Source: Terriglobus albidus | GTDB lineage: Bacteria; Acidobacteriota; Terriglobia; Terriglobales; Acidobacteriaceae | Length of the DNA stretch: 64,000 bases | Direction of reading: 5' to 3' | Assembly (NCBI RefSeq): GCF_008000815.1 | Contig: NZ_CP042806.1 | Coordinates: 2,666,001 to 2,730,000 of the forward strand | Shown here: in pieces, positions 1 through 9,838 of the stretch | Numbering within the stretch: the first letter of the stretch is position 1 | Layout: each line of letters starts with the position of its first letter | Made by a program: the position numbers and the translations under genes | Notes under the pieces: model-generated | What the model saw: only the letters and a program-made list of their open reading frames with translations | Database searches by the model: none | Told to the model about the DNA's origin: nothing

Positions 1-1076
1 TGGTCGCCATCATGAAGGCACATCATACGTCCTATGTGCCAACGATGGCTGTCTATGAGGCAAACAAGCCCGCGGCTCCGACGCCATTGATGCTCTCAAT
101 CATGGAGCCATTTTTGCAAACGGAGATGGCAAAGGGCTTCGAGACCAAGAAACCTCTCACGCAGGATAGTCCTGGATTCAAACGTTGGAGCCAGCTTCAG
201 CAGAACCTTCGGACTCTCTATAGCGCGGGAATTCCCGTCGCGCTCGGAACCGATAACGGTATGCCGTCAACCCCTCATGGCTGGGGATCGCTGCGGGAGA
301 TGGAGCTTATGGTTGCCGCGGGTCTCACACCTTCCCAGGCGCTTCAGGCTGGTACCCGCGTCAGCGCAGAGGTGTTGGGAGTCGACAAAGACAGGGGGAC
401 AATCGCTCCCGGAAAGTTGGCCGACCTTGTCTTGATTGATGGCAGGCCAGACGAGACCATCGCCGAGGTGGAGAAGACGGATGCGGTTTGGCTCGCCGGC
501 AAACAGGTTGATCGGCAAAAGCTATTGATGATGTTCCGCACGGATGACCTGGTGCAGTTCCCGGTGATTGTTCCGGACGCTCTCATAGACGATATGGAAC
601 GGGAGGATGGCCGCAGCAATCTCGCTACTCTTAAATATCCCACCACCGATGCCGGCGCCGACCATAGCCAACTGCTGCTGCAGCAGGTTGTGCGAACTGA
701 GGGCGGAGGGCATGCATGGCTGGCTACAGCAAAGATGGGGCCGTCATCCCGCAGCTATGTACGCCTCAACCTTCCCCTAACGGCCGGTGAGATTGAAATT
801 GCCGACGTGTCGAAGTACAAAGGCATCGAGTTCGAGGCGAAGGGTGAGGGAGAGTTTCGTTTGCTGCTGAATTCGTTTAGCGTTCGTGACCGGCACTTCC
901 CGGAGGCCCCATTTCGTGTAGGCCCTGCATGGACGAAAGTACAGGTCCCGTTTACGGACTTCAAAGTAAATCCCAGCGGGACGGTCAACCTCCGCGTACG
1001 GGGGCTGATGTTTCAACTGGAAGGCGCACCCGGCAGCAGAGAGTGGCTGGAGCTTGATAACGTTCGGCTTTACTAA
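1..1076 (+). CDS. Amidohydrolase family protein fused to a CIA30-like domain (5' end outside window)
   Basis: The reading frame is open to the left edge, so the first ATG visible (position 12) is probably internal and the N-terminal metal-binding half is missing. The visible first 170 residues look like the C-terminal half of an imidazolonepropionase-like amidohydrolase: LGTDNGMP carries the usual late metal-ligand Asp, and GTIAPGKLADLVLIDG is the typical return strand of the beta-sandwich. Residues about 200-354 resemble the CIA30 (complex I intermediate-associated protein 30) beta-sandwich, including a WTKVQVPFTDF-like segment and the C-terminal LDNVRLY. Such fusions are usually secreted, but the signal peptide cannot be seen. 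The M14 peptidase gene follows after 29 bases on the same strand, which suggests a shared role in peptide or amide breakdown. The substrate is unknown. Confidence 0.8.
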   Translation, partial: VAIMKAHHTSYVPTMAVYEANKPAAPTPLMLSIMEPFLQTEMAKGFETKKPLTQDSPGFKRWSQLQQNLRTLYSAGIPVALGTDNGMPSTPHGWGSLREMELMVAAGLTPSQALQAGTRVSAEVLGVDKDRGTIAPGKLADLVLIDGRPDETIAEVEKTDAVWLAGKQVDRQKLLMMFRTDDLVQFPVIVPDALIDDMEREDGRSNLATLKYPTTDAGADHSQLLLQQVVRTEGGGHAWLATAKMGPSSRSYVRLNLPLTAGEIEIADVSKYKGIEFEAKGEGEFRLLLNSFSVRDRHFPEAPFRVGPAWTKVQVPFTDFKVNPSGTVNLRVRGLMFQLEGAPGSREWLELDNVRLY

Positions 1077-1105
1077 AGCACGCCATAACCCTATGGAGAA
1101 GTGAA

Positions 1106-3973
1106 ATGCTTTCAAAGTGTATTCAGCGTTGCGCGCTGATGGTGGGTTCTACTGCCTTTGCCACGTTGTTCCTTTGCACTGTATCGATGCGCGCTGAGGA
1201 GCGTAGCGGTATCACGTCTCCGAAGGAGGCGCTGGGCTTCAACATCGGAGACGATTATCACGTAGCGAACTATACCCAGCTTGAGGCTTACTGGAAGCAA
1301 CTGGCCGCCGAGTCCGACCGGATGAAGCTTATTTCCATCGGTAATACTTCGGAGGGCCGGCCGCAGTACATGGCGATCATCTCGTCTCCGGAAAATCTGA
1401 AGAACCTGGATCGCTATCGTGCTATCTCCCAGAAACTCTCCCTGGCAAAAGACTTGAGCGACGCGGAGGCTCATGAGCTGGCAAAGGAAGGGAAGGCTGT
1501 TGTCTGGATCGACGGAGGGCTGCATGCTTCTGAGACTGTCGGTTCACAGCAGATCATGGAGTTGGTCTATGAGTTGAACAGCCGCACGGATGACGAGACA
1601 TTACGATTTCTACGCGACGAGATCATCCTGTGCGTAGCGGCAAATCCGGATGGTCAGGAACTGGTCGCCAACTGGTATATGCGCGAACCGGTCCCGGAAA
1701 AACGGAAGGCGGACGGTTACGGGATGGGCGTGCCGCGCCTCTGGAATAAATACGCCGGCCACGATAATAATCGTGATTTCTTCATGTCTAATCTCGCGGA
1801 GACGACAAACATCAATAAGCAGCTCTTCCGCGTTTGGTACCCACAGATCATGTACAACCATCACCAGACCGGACCGGCCGGAACGGTGATCTTTGTCCCT
1901 CCATTCCGGGATCCGTTCAACTACCATTTCGATCCTCTGGTCCCGATAGGAATTCAGGCGGTGGGAACCGCGATTCACATGCGGTTTTTGGAGGAGGGAA
2001 AGCCTGGCTCGACCATGAGGAGCGGCGCCACCTACTCCACCTGGTATAACGGCGGACTGCGGACAGTTACTTACTTCCATAACCAGATCGGCATACTGAC
2101 GGAGATTATCGGGAGCCCGACGCCCTGGCAATTGCCCCTCGTCGCCGCCAAGCAGCTTCCCAACAGCGATCTGCCCGCGCCGGTGAAGCCGCAGCTCTGG
2201 CACTATCGACAGTCCATTGATTACGAGATGACGGCGAACAGGGCCATCCTGGACTATGCCTCCCGCAACCGGGAAAAGTTGTTGTATGACATCTACCAGA
2301 TGGGCCACAACTCTATTGAGCGTGGAGAGCAGGATACGTGGACCGTCTCTCCACAGCGAGTAGCAGCAATAGAGACGGCAGCCGAGGCGGAACGAAAGGC
2401 CCAGGCTCCGAAGCCTGCGGCTGACGGTCCGAACGCGAATGCTGGTGTTTCACCTAAGTTATATGACACGGTATTGCACGATCCCACCAGGCGCGACCCG
2501 AGGGTTTACGTGTTACCGGCAAACCAACCTGATTTTCCCACTGCCACAAAGTTCGTTAACACGCTCTTGAAGAATGGAATTACAGTTCTTCAGGCGACAT
2601 CTGACTTTACAGTCGATAGCAAATCGTATCCAGCCGGTTCCTATGTGGTGAAAACCGATCAGGCTTTCCGGCCTCACATTCTTGACATGTTTGAACCGCA
2701 GGACCATCCAAATGACTTTCGTTATCCTGGTGGTCCTCCAATTCCTCCGTATGACGTGACCGGATACACGCTCGCAATGCAGATGGGCGTAAAGTATGAC
2801 CGCTTCTACTCCGCCGTAGATGGTCCTTTTCAGGTGATCGTAACCGAATTAGCCTCTCCGCTTCCCGGGAAGATCTCTGGAGAGAAGGGCAAGGTAGTGG
2901 GCTATCTGGTCAGTCACGAATATAACGATGCGGTCATTCTTACAAACCGCTTGCTGAAGGCGGGCTGTGAGGTGTCCTGGCTGGAGAAGCCTGCTGCAGG
3001 GCTTTCGGCTGGAGCGATCTGGGTTCCAGCTACAGTGAAGTCTCGAACCATTCTGAGCAGTGCTGTGCAGCAGTTGGGAATCAATGCAATTGCCATGGGG
3101 AAGACGCCTGATGGTCCATCCTTGAAGCTGAAGACGGTGCGAATCGGTCTTATTGAGCAGTATGGTGGACTGATGCCATCTGGTTGGACCCGGTGGCTTT
3201 TAGAGCAGTACGAGTTCCCGTTCGATGTGGTCTATCCGCAGACGCTGGATGCAGGACATCTTCGCGACCGGTTTGACGTATTAATCCTTGCCGACGGCGC
3301 TATTCAAAAGCAGCAGCGGGAAGACACACTGCTCAGGCCGGACACACAGCCAAAGCCGGAAGAGATTCCTGTAGAGTTTCGCCCGTGGCTCGGGCGTATC
3401 ACTGAGAAGACGACGCTTCCACAGCTTCAGCAGTTTGCAGAGAGTGGGGGAACGATCCTCACCATTGGCAGTTCAACGACGCTGGCTGAGCTGCTGCATC
3501 TTCCGGTCCATAACGCTCTCACGGAATTGAGGCAAGGCAAAGAAGAGGCCTTACCGCGCGAGAAGTTCTACATTCCGGGTTCGTTGCTGCGAGCACAGGT
3601 CGATACGATGACCCCTCTCGGATATGGTATGCCGTCGAGCACGGATGTCTTCTTCGACCATAGTCCTTCGTTCCGCTTGGCTCCTGACGCCGAGCAGAGG
3701 CATGTTCGGGCCGTTAGCTGGTATCAGGGGACAAACCTTCTGGAGAGCGGATGGGCCTGGGGACAACAATATCTGGATGGTACCGCTGCCATCGTCGAGG
3801 CCTCTGTCGGAAAGGGGCGGGTTATTCTCTTCGGCCCGGAAATCGCGTTTCGAGGCCAACCGCATGGGACTTTTAAATTTCTCTTCAATGGCATTCTGGC
3901 GGGAACAGCGGAACCGTCTTCTACAGATTCGGTTGAGAAGAAGCCTCATCGGCGTGAGGGGAAAAGGACGTGA
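1106..3973 (+). CDS. Secreted M14-family zinc carboxypeptidase
   Basis: Predicted extracytoplasmic metallopeptidase of 955 residues. The ATG is preceded by GGAGAAG, and residues 1-30 form a signal peptide (positive start, hydrophobic core MVGSTAFATLFLCTVS). The peptidase M14 domain fills roughly residues 45-390. Zinc ligands are visible as the HxxE pair in GGLHASETVG and the later His in YNHHQTGPAGT, and the catalytic Glu is probably the one in ILTEIIGSP. The NPDGQE and NNRDFFM blocks are also typical of the family. The remaining 550 residues are an extension found in large M14 proteins and look glutamine-amidotransferase-like, with no catalytic triad that I can assign. It probably shares a transcript with the amidohydrolase upstream. 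It should trim C-terminal residues from peptides, but substrate specificity cannot be read from the sequence. Confidence 0.88.
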   Translation: MLSKCIQRCALMVGSTAFATLFLCTVSMRAEERSGITSPKEALGFNIGDDYHVANYTQLEAYWKQLAAESDRMKLISIGNTSEGRPQYMAIISSPENLKNLDRYRAISQKLSLAKDLSDAEAHELAKEGKAVVWIDGGLHASETVGSQQIMELVYELNSRTDDETLRFLRDEIILCVAANPDGQELVANWYMREPVPEKRKADGYGMGVPRLWNKYAGHDNNRDFFMSNLAETTNINKQLFRVWYPQIMYNHHQTGPAGTVIFVPPFRDPFNYHFDPLVPIGIQAVGTAIHMRFLEEGKPGSTMRSGATYSTWYNGGLRTVTYFHNQIGILTEIIGSPTPWQLPLVAAKQLPNSDLPAPVKPQLWHYRQSIDYEMTANRAILDYASRNREKLLYDIYQMGHNSIERGEQDTWTVSPQRVAAIETAAEAERKAQAPKPAADGPNANAGVSPKLYDTVLHDPTRRDPRVYVLPANQPDFPTATKFVNTLLKNGITVLQATSDFTVDSKSYPAGSYVVKTDQAFRPHILDMFEPQDHPNDFRYPGGPPIPPYDVTGYTLAMQMGVKYDRFYSAVDGPFQVIVTELASPLPGKISGEKGKVVGYLVSHEYNDAVILTNRLLKAGCEVSWLEKPAAGLSAGAIWVPATVKSRTILSSAVQQLGINAIAMGKTPDGPSLKLKTVRIGLIEQYGGLMPSGWTRWLLEQYEFPFDVVYPQTLDAGHLRDRFDVLILADGAIQKQQREDTLLRPDTQPKPEEIPVEFRPWLGRITEKTTLPQLQQFAESGGTILTIGSSTTLAELLHLPVHNALTELRQGKEEALPREKFYIPGSLLRAQVDTMTPLGYGMPSSTDVFFDHSPSFRLAPDAEQRHVRAVSWYQGTNLLESGWAWGQQYLDGTAAIVEASVGKGRVILFGPEIAFRGQPHGTFKFLFNGILAGTAEPSSTDSVEKKPHRREGKRT

Positions 3974-4049
3974 GCTAGTCTTTACTCGAATATCTAATCC
4001 GGATTCGAGATTGTGACGTAACCACTGGACACCCCTCTCCAGGTAAATG

Positions 4050-4095
4050 ACGAGCCCGTTAGCCGGTACGCCTGCGTGCCAGCTAACGGGTTCGT
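4050..4095. terminator. Bidirectional hairpin terminator between convergent genes
   Basis: Two 14-base arms, ACGAGCCCGTTAGC and GCTAACGGGTTCGT, pair with one G-T wobble around an 18-base loop. The hairpin lies between the convergent ends of the M14 peptidase and the TonB-dependent receptor. A T-rich run (TTTAGCTTTT) follows on the + strand. It is suitable for ending both transcripts. Confidence 0.6.
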
Positions 4096-4102
4096 TTAGC
4101 TT

Positions 4103-7100
4103 TTAAAACGAAAGCCGGGCCGTGAGTGAGATTGCGCGTGGCCCGGCGTTGTCCTTGCTCTGCATGCTTGTGATCTGGCCGAAGCTTCCGGTTTCGATTC
4201 CGTTTTTAATGGATGAAGTGGCGAGGTCCAGCGATGAGGGGATATCGTAGTTGTGATGGTTGAACAGATTCTGGACCTGTGCTCCCATCTGGAACTTCAC
4301 CCGTTCGGTGAAAACAAGACTCTTCATCAGCGATGTGGAGAAGGTATTCGTTCCTGGACCTACGACGCTGCCTACGCTGGCCGTTCCCTGGCGGCCGATA
4401 TTGGCGGCCGGGTTAGCAAACGCGGTTGCGGTGAGGAAGTTGCGAATCCCTTTGCCGGAAGTATAGGGAGAGACTCCCACCACTGCATCCGGACGCGAGT
4501 AGGTGGCGAAGCCCTTCGAGATCATGCCGGTCCCCGTGGGGTCAACCGACGAGGTGATTGGGGTTAGGAAAGCGCCGCTTTGCTGCAAATAGTAGCCAGC
4601 AAGCTGCCAGTCATTGACCAGCGAGTTAAGCAGATAGCCGACGTTGGAGAGATATGACTTGTTGTGGCCGAAAGGGAGCTCATAGAGGAACGATCCCAGG
4701 AAGCGGTGACGGCGGGTGTAGATCACGTTGCCGTAATCGACACCCGGGTGGTAGATATCGCTGGGGATTCCGCCAATCTCGCTGGCATTGGAGGTAGGGT
4801 TGCTTCCACCTTCTTCAGAGAGATTGCGGGCGAAGGTGTAGCTCGACTGGAATTGGAGCCCATGCGACATGCGGTGGGTCCCTTCGATGGTGACCGCGTT
4901 GTAGTTGCTCGACGCGAGGTTGCGCACCTGGTACATGGAGTTCATCGTGGGGAAGGGGCGCTGGGCGGTATTGGGTGTTCCAGTGCCATAGGGCAACTGG
5001 TTGGCGTCGCCTTCCATGCCGAGGTTCTGGCCATGGCTTCCGGCGTAGGAGACACGCATTCCGGTGCTGAAGCCAAGGTCCTGTTCCACCGTAAGGTTCC
5101 ACTGCTGGACGGTCGGATCTTTGTAGTTCGGTGTAATGGCGTAGTTGAAGTCGAGGCTCCCGGAGGAGGTAGCGTTGGGTGTGCCGAAGGGGTTCGGGAA
5201 GGAGAGCGTCGGTTTGCCGCCGGAATAAGCATTCGTATACGAGTTGACGGCGCTCGCAGAGACCGCCCATCCGCCCACGACGTTGCCTCCGAGGGCGCCG
5301 GCGATGAATCGCCCGAAGCCACCGCGGATCACTGTCTTATCGTTGTGCAGCGGACGCCATGCGAAGCCGAAGCGGGGTGCGAAGTCATCTTTGGCAACTG
5401 AGACCAGAGCCGATGAGATGCCGGCCTGGGCCGCGGTGAGAATCGGCATCGGAGCAATGCCGTTGCGGAAGCTCGCCAGTACATTGTTGTTGATTGCGTA
5501 GGCCGTAGGAACGACGACTACTCCGCGAACATTCGTGCCGTTGACGTTGGTGTAGGAGTCCGGCAGGAATTGCGCACTGTTCTCGTACTTATCGCGCAGC
5601 ATCGGGTGGTATTCGTAGCGGAGGCCGAAGTTGAGCGTCAGTGTGGACGTGATCTTCCAGTCATCCTGCACATACATGGCATACGCATTGCCGCGGCCAT
5701 TCATGTCCGGTGCAAGAACATCGGCCAGGTTCGTCGAGTCAGGGATGCCCAGCAGGAACGACGCCATCGGGACTGCGATGGTCTTGCCCACGGCGCTGCT
5801 TCCGTTGAACGTATAGCGGCCCAGGCGCGTGCTGCCGAAGACGTTGCTGGAGTAGGCATACATGCGCCGCCAGTCGCCGCCCATCTTGACGGTGTGTGCT
5901 TTTCTGGACCAGGTCAGGTTGTCGATGATCTGGTAGGTATTACTGCTGCCCTTGGAAGATCCCGTACCGCCAGCAGCGGTGAAGCCAGTGATACGAACGT
6001 TCGGAGAGGCGGCAGTCGAGGCGGAGATCAGGTTGGGGATGCCCGTAATGCCAAGCTTGGAGAAGTTGGTCGAGTTATCGCTGAAGGTCGTCTCGGTAAT
6101 GAATTTGCTCAAACCCCCGCGGAGCTCGTTGAGCAGGGTCGGCTTGATGGCGTAGTTGTAGGCGACGGCGAGGCTGGTGTCTTTTTCGGGTCTGTTGAAG
6201 GTTCCAATCAGCGCGGAGCCGCCTGCGGTCGCGCTGCTGCTCGGTGGGGTAGTCACACTCCGCTGCTTGTAGCTGTAGCGGGCATAGATGTTCTGCTTCG
6301 TAGTGATGGTGCGGTCGATGCGGGCATCCCCCTGGTCAGAGGAGATGGGGGTTCGGAAGTTCTGCTGGTAGTTGTTGGTGATTGCGGTAGATGCTCCGGT
6401 ATTAGGGAGAGGGTAGTAGGCATTCAGGAGATTGCGGGAGACGGCACTGATGTCGCCGCTGGGAATTTGGTTGCCGGCGTAAGGAACACCGGAGGCGTTC
6501 TTTATCTGTGTCGAGTATGCCGAGAGATCTCCGTTGCGCATCGCCTGCGTGGGAACGCTTTGAATGACATTGGTCTGTTGCGGTAGACGAAGCCCCTCAT
6601 AGCTGAGGAAGTAAAAGGTTTTGTCGCGACCGTTATAGAGATGCGGAATGATGACCGGGCCTCCGTAAAAAAGGCCGAAGTCATTCATCACCAATTTTGG
6701 CTTGCGGGTGGCGAAGGGGTCCTTCGAGTTGAAGCCCGCGGTCTCGTAGTTGTCGAAGGCGCCGCCGTGCGCCTGATTCGTTCCACCGCGCGAGACAGTG
6801 GTGATGTCGCTGATGCCGCCGAACTCTGCGGCATTGGCATTTTGGCTGATGCGGATCTCTTCGATGGTGTTGAACGAAGGGAAGAGCTCCGATGCCGGAA
6901 TGCTGGAGCGCACATTCATCGTGCTGATTCCGTCGACGGTGACGGAAAGCAGGCTGGGCTTCGCGCCGGCGACCGAGATGTTGCCGGAGGAGTCAGTCTG
7001 CACGCCCGCCTGGGATGTAAGGGTTGAATAAGGGCTGGTCGATCCGCCTGCCCGTGAGCTTACCGCCAGCGGAAGCGTTGTCAGTTCGATGCCGGTACGG

Positions 7101-7552
7101 GTCTCAGTCAGATTGGAGGTGTCTGTGTTGATGACGGCTGCGGCCGCCTCCACGGAGACAGATTGTGCTTCGGAGCCGACCTGCAGTGTGCTGTCGAGGC
7201 GCTGGGTTTCGCGTGCCTGCAGCGTCAGGCTGGTCAGCACCAGCGTTTGGAAGCCTGGGAAGGTCACGGTGACCTTGTAGCTCCCCGGCTCGATATTCAG
7301 GAAGCCGAACTGGCCGTCGGGCCCTGTAGTCGTGACTCTCTTGAGGTTTGTGCCTACACCTTCCAGAGTGACGGAGGCCCCGGCGATCACCGCGCCTTGC
7401 GGGTCTTTGGCCGTTCCGACAAATGCGCCAAATGTAGACTGCGCCTGCAGGCGCCCGGTGAATACGCCGATGCTCAAAAGGCAGAGCAGCGTCGAGATAC
7501 ACGCCGCAATGCGGAACATCCGTTTGCACGGTGTAGAGAGAAGACTGTGCAT
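4103..7552 (-). CDS. Oar-like TonB-dependent outer-membrane receptor with carboxypeptidase-regulatory domain
   Basis: Outer-membrane beta-barrel of about 1,149 residues. I choose the ATG at 7552, not the upstream in-frame starts, because AAGGGG lies just ahead of it and it gives a proper signal peptide (MHSLLSTPCKRMFRIAACIS followed by a hydrophobic stretch). The mature N-terminus is a carboxypeptidase-regulatory-like Ig fold (DPQGAVIAGASVTLEGVG through EPGSYKVTVTFPGFQT). It is followed by a plug region containing GGISDITTVSRGGTN and a long barrel ending in the aromatic LTARLSF. This architecture is greatly expanded in Terriglobia, where it is thought to take up oligosaccharides, peptides or siderophores. 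The substrate cannot be told from sequence. It converges on the peptidase operon and diverges from the QHNDH cluster. Confidence 0.9.
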   Translation of the reverse strand: MHSLLSTPCKRMFRIAACISTLLCLLSIGVFTGRLQAQSTFGAFVGTAKDPQGAVIAGASVTLEGVGTNLKRVTTTGPDGQFGFLNIEPGSYKVTVTFPGFQTLVLTSLTLQARETQRLDSTLQVGSEAQSVSVEAAAAVINTDTSNLTETRTGIELTTLPLAVSSRAGGSTSPYSTLTSQAGVQTDSSGNISVAGAKPSLLSVTVDGISTMNVRSSIPASELFPSFNTIEEIRISQNANAAEFGGISDITTVSRGGTNQAHGGAFDNYETAGFNSKDPFATRKPKLVMNDFGLFYGGPVIIPHLYNGRDKTFYFLSYEGLRLPQQTNVIQSVPTQAMRNGDLSAYSTQIKNASGVPYAGNQIPSGDISAVSRNLLNAYYPLPNTGASTAITNNYQQNFRTPISSDQGDARIDRTITTKQNIYARYSYKQRSVTTPPSSSATAGGSALIGTFNRPEKDTSLAVAYNYAIKPTLLNELRGGLSKFITETTFSDNSTNFSKLGITGIPNLISASTAASPNVRITGFTAAGGTGSSKGSSNTYQIIDNLTWSRKAHTVKMGGDWRRMYAYSSNVFGSTRLGRYTFNGSSAVGKTIAVPMASFLLGIPDSTNLADVLAPDMNGRGNAYAMYVQDDWKITSTLTLNFGLRYEYHPMLRDKYENSAQFLPDSYTNVNGTNVRGVVVVPTAYAINNNVLASFRNGIAPMPILTAAQAGISSALVSVAKDDFAPRFGFAWRPLHNDKTVIRGGFGRFIAGALGGNVVGGWAVSASAVNSYTNAYSGGKPTLSFPNPFGTPNATSSGSLDFNYAITPNYKDPTVQQWNLTVEQDLGFSTGMRVSYAGSHGQNLGMEGDANQLPYGTGTPNTAQRPFPTMNSMYQVRNLASSNYNAVTIEGTHRMSHGLQFQSSYTFARNLSEEGGSNPTSNASEIGGIPSDIYHPGVDYGNVIYTRRHRFLGSFLYELPFGHNKSYLSNVGYLLNSLVNDWQLAGYYLQQSGAFLTPITSSVDPTGTGMISKGFATYSRPDAVVGVSPYTSGKGIRNFLTATAFANPAANIGRQGTASVGSVVGPGTNTFSTSLMKSLVFTERVKFQMGAQVQNLFNHHNYDIPSSLDLATSSIKNGIETGSFGQITSMQSKDNAGPRAISLTARLSF

Positions 7553-8047
7553 GCCTAACCCCTTCATAGGTCGAAAGATGTACTGCGATCGTGAAAGCTG
7601 ACGACGGAACACGCCTAACCAGACAGAACTGCATAGCCGCGACATACTCTGGCGAGTCTGCGTAGAAGCGCACACCGGTGCATATCACCAAAGTCCTTTG
7701 GATGGACGGTGCGCAAAAAGACCAGAAGCTGCTTCTTGTGAGTTGAACCGTATACCAGATGCCCCGAAACGCAAAAGCACAAATTCTTTATGAGGGATAG
7801 AAGCTGAAGTTATCGCCGCGGCAGATTGGCGTGCTTCATAGCTTTGTCTTATCGGATGAAAAGAAATAATTATTTGCTTGCAGGCGGACTCCCGTCCTAG
7901 ATTGCAGTCAGTTCCGTTGACCGGTTCCATTCCTTTTCCTCCTCTGCTTCAGCCACTGTGCTGGGAGCGAAGTGCCTGTACGCAACCGATGTCCGACGAC
8001 AGCGGTTTTCACGAATCGAAACAAGCAGCTAAGGATAAGCATCTGGC
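7553..8047. other. Divergent intergenic region upstream of the receptor and qhpA
   Basis: About 495 bases without a supported gene; both flanking genes are transcribed away from it, so it must hold their promoters. The central part around 7,860-7,880 is A+T-rich and contains a perfect 12-base palindrome, AAATAATTATTT (7864-7875), a possible operator or promoter element. No -35/-10 pair is clear enough to call. AAGGA lies about 12 bases ahead of the qhpA ATG. Confidence 0.5.
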
Positions 8048-9838
8048 ATGACGAACATCAGAAAGCGCACTGCTGGCCATACGGTCTTGATGCTTATGGC
8101 AGCGTTGACCTTCCTTTGCAGTGTGTCCCTCTCGAACGCACAGCAACCTTCAAATGGGGCAGCGAAGCCCACCACAACACCCGCCGATGAAGGCTTGCCG
8201 GTCAAGGACCCGCTGGTGCAGCAGAAGTGCGGCGCGTGCCATCAGGCGGATGTCAAGGGAAACCTGAGCCGCATCTCCTATGTGCGTACAACGCCTGAGG
8301 GATGGGAAGAGGCCATCAAGCGGATGATCCGCCTCAATGGCCTGCAGGTATCGCCGGATGAGGCGCGCCACATTCTGCGCTATCTCAGCGACCGGCATGG
8401 TCTGGCGCCGGATGAGGCGAAGAAGACGGAGTACTTCGTCGAGCATCGCATGATCGACGAGACTCCAATTCCGGAGATTGACGGTCCGTGCGGCTCTTGC
8501 CATGCAACGGCAAAGCCGCTCTCATGGCGCCGTACCGGCGACGACTGGAAGCTGCTGAAGAACATGCATATCGCATTCTTCCCCAGCGCGGAGAACACTT
8601 CGTTCTCAGGCAACCAGAACCGTCTGGGCCAGACTCCCGGCGGTCAAGGTGGTGGCGGCAGAGGCGAACAGAATGCGCGCACCGGTCCTGACGGAAAGCC
8701 CATCCGTCCCGTAGACGATGCCATTGCATGGCTGGCGAAGAGCGAGCCGCTGCATACGCCAGAGTGGGCCAATTGGGAGACGATGATCCAGCAGCCGAAG
8801 CTCGAAGGTGTTTGGTTTGTCAGCGGAAAGGCTCCAGGCAAAGGTAGCTTCCATGGCAAGGTGACCATCAAGGCTACGGAGACGCCCGGCAACTTCACGA
8901 CAGAGACTTCGGTCACGTATCTGGACGGAGAGACCTACACCGCTAAAGGGTATTCCATTGTGTACACGGGCTATGCCTGGCGCGGCCGCTCTGAGGCTCA
9001 GTCAAGCGCTGCCGGCGTTGGAGCTCCATCCAAGGTTCGCGAGGTCATGATGTTGTCACGCGACGGATCGAAGCTCGAAGGACGCTGGTTCTGGGGAACC
9101 TACGAAGAGTTCGGCATGGACATCACCATGACCAGAGACGTCGGCGCGCCGGCTCTTCTCGACATCAGCGCTGCCTCGCTCAAGGCCGGTACAAGCGGCG
9201 CGAAGGTCACAATCTACGGGCAGAACCTTCCCACGTCAATTACTCCTGCCGGCATCGATCTTGGATCGGGGATTACTGTCACAGGGGCGGAAGCAAAATC
9301 TGACTCTGTCACGCTGACTGTCAGTATCGCTGCGGACGCTATCCCCGGCAAGCGTGCCGTGACCGTCAATGGCCTGGTCTTGCCCAGCGCGATCGCGGTC
9401 TACGATCACATCGACTTCCTGAAGGTTACTCCCGAGACCTCGCTCTCACGGCTTGGAGATGAGCCGCATGCAAAGGGATATGCGCAGTTCGAAGCCGAGG
9501 CCTACGCCTTCGGACCGGATGGGAAGGCGATGACAGCGGACGATGTCCCGCTAGGTGTCGTGCCTGCAACCTGGAAACTGGAGGAGTTTGTTGCCTCCTA
9601 CGGTGATGACGATGTGGACTTCGTCGGGAAGCTCGATAGCAAGACCGGCTTCTTTACACCGGCGTCGGACGGTCCCAACCCGAAGCGCAGGTCAATGCGA
9701 AACAACTACGGCGATGTCTGGGTGGTTGCCACCTACACGCCTGAAGGTCAATCGAAACCGGTTACAGGGCGTAGCTACATGGTCGTCTCTGTTCCGCAAT
9801 ACATCCAGTACGATCAGCCGGAGGTTGCAGGCAAATGA
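8048..9838 (+). CDS. qhpA: Quinohemoprotein amine dehydrogenase alpha subunit (diheme cytochrome c)
   Basis: Electron-transfer subunit of periplasmic QHNDH, which oxidises primary amines to aldehydes and ammonia and passes electrons from the CTQ cofactor through two c-type haems. A signal peptide spans residues 1-31. Two CxxCH haem sites are visible, CGACH at 61-65 and CGSCH at 148-152, within the diheme domain. Three beta-rich domains follow, matching the family's alpha-II to alpha-IV layout (for example VTIYGQNLPT as an Ig-like strand). At 596 residues it is longer than the roughly 500 typical of the proteobacterial subunit; part of the excess is a glycine-rich loop at about 193-213. It opens a six-gene run (A-D-C-B-F-E) and overlaps qhpD by four bases. 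Confidence 0.93.
   Translation: MTNIRKRTAGHTVLMLMAALTFLCSVSLSNAQQPSNGAAKPTTTPADEGLPVKDPLVQQKCGACHQADVKGNLSRISYVRTTPEGWEEAIKRMIRLNGLQVSPDEARHILRYLSDRHGLAPDEAKKTEYFVEHRMIDETPIPEIDGPCGSCHATAKPLSWRRTGDDWKLLKNMHIAFFPSAENTSFSGNQNRLGQTPGGQGGGGRGEQNARTGPDGKPIRPVDDAIAWLAKSEPLHTPEWANWETMIQQPKLEGVWFVSGKAPGKGSFHGKVTIKATETPGNFTTETSVTYLDGETYTAKGYSIVYTGYAWRGRSEAQSSAAGVGAPSKVREVMMLSRDGSKLEGRWFWGTYEEFGMDITMTRDVGAPALLDISAASLKAGTSGAKVTIYGQNLPTSITPAGIDLGSGITVTGAEAKSDSVTLTVSIAADAIPGKRAVTVNGLVLPSAIAVYDHIDFLKVTPETSLSRLGDEPHAKGYAQFEAEAYAFGPDGKAMTADDVPLGVVPATWKLEEFVASYGDDDVDFVGKLDSKTGFFTPASDGPNPKRRSMRNNYGDVWVVATYTPEGQSKPVTGRSYMVVSVPQYIQYDQPEVAGK

Noticed and set aside
4664-6586. Long + strand frames opposite the TonB-dependent receptor (245 and 338 codons)
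   Set aside because: They lie wholly antisense to a well-supported receptor gene and read as Val/Gly/Arg-rich shadow sequence without domains.
7864-7875. AT palindrome AAATAATTATTT as a defined operator
   Set aside because: It is a perfect palindrome in a promoter region but fits no specific regulator consensus; mentioned only within the spacer entry.
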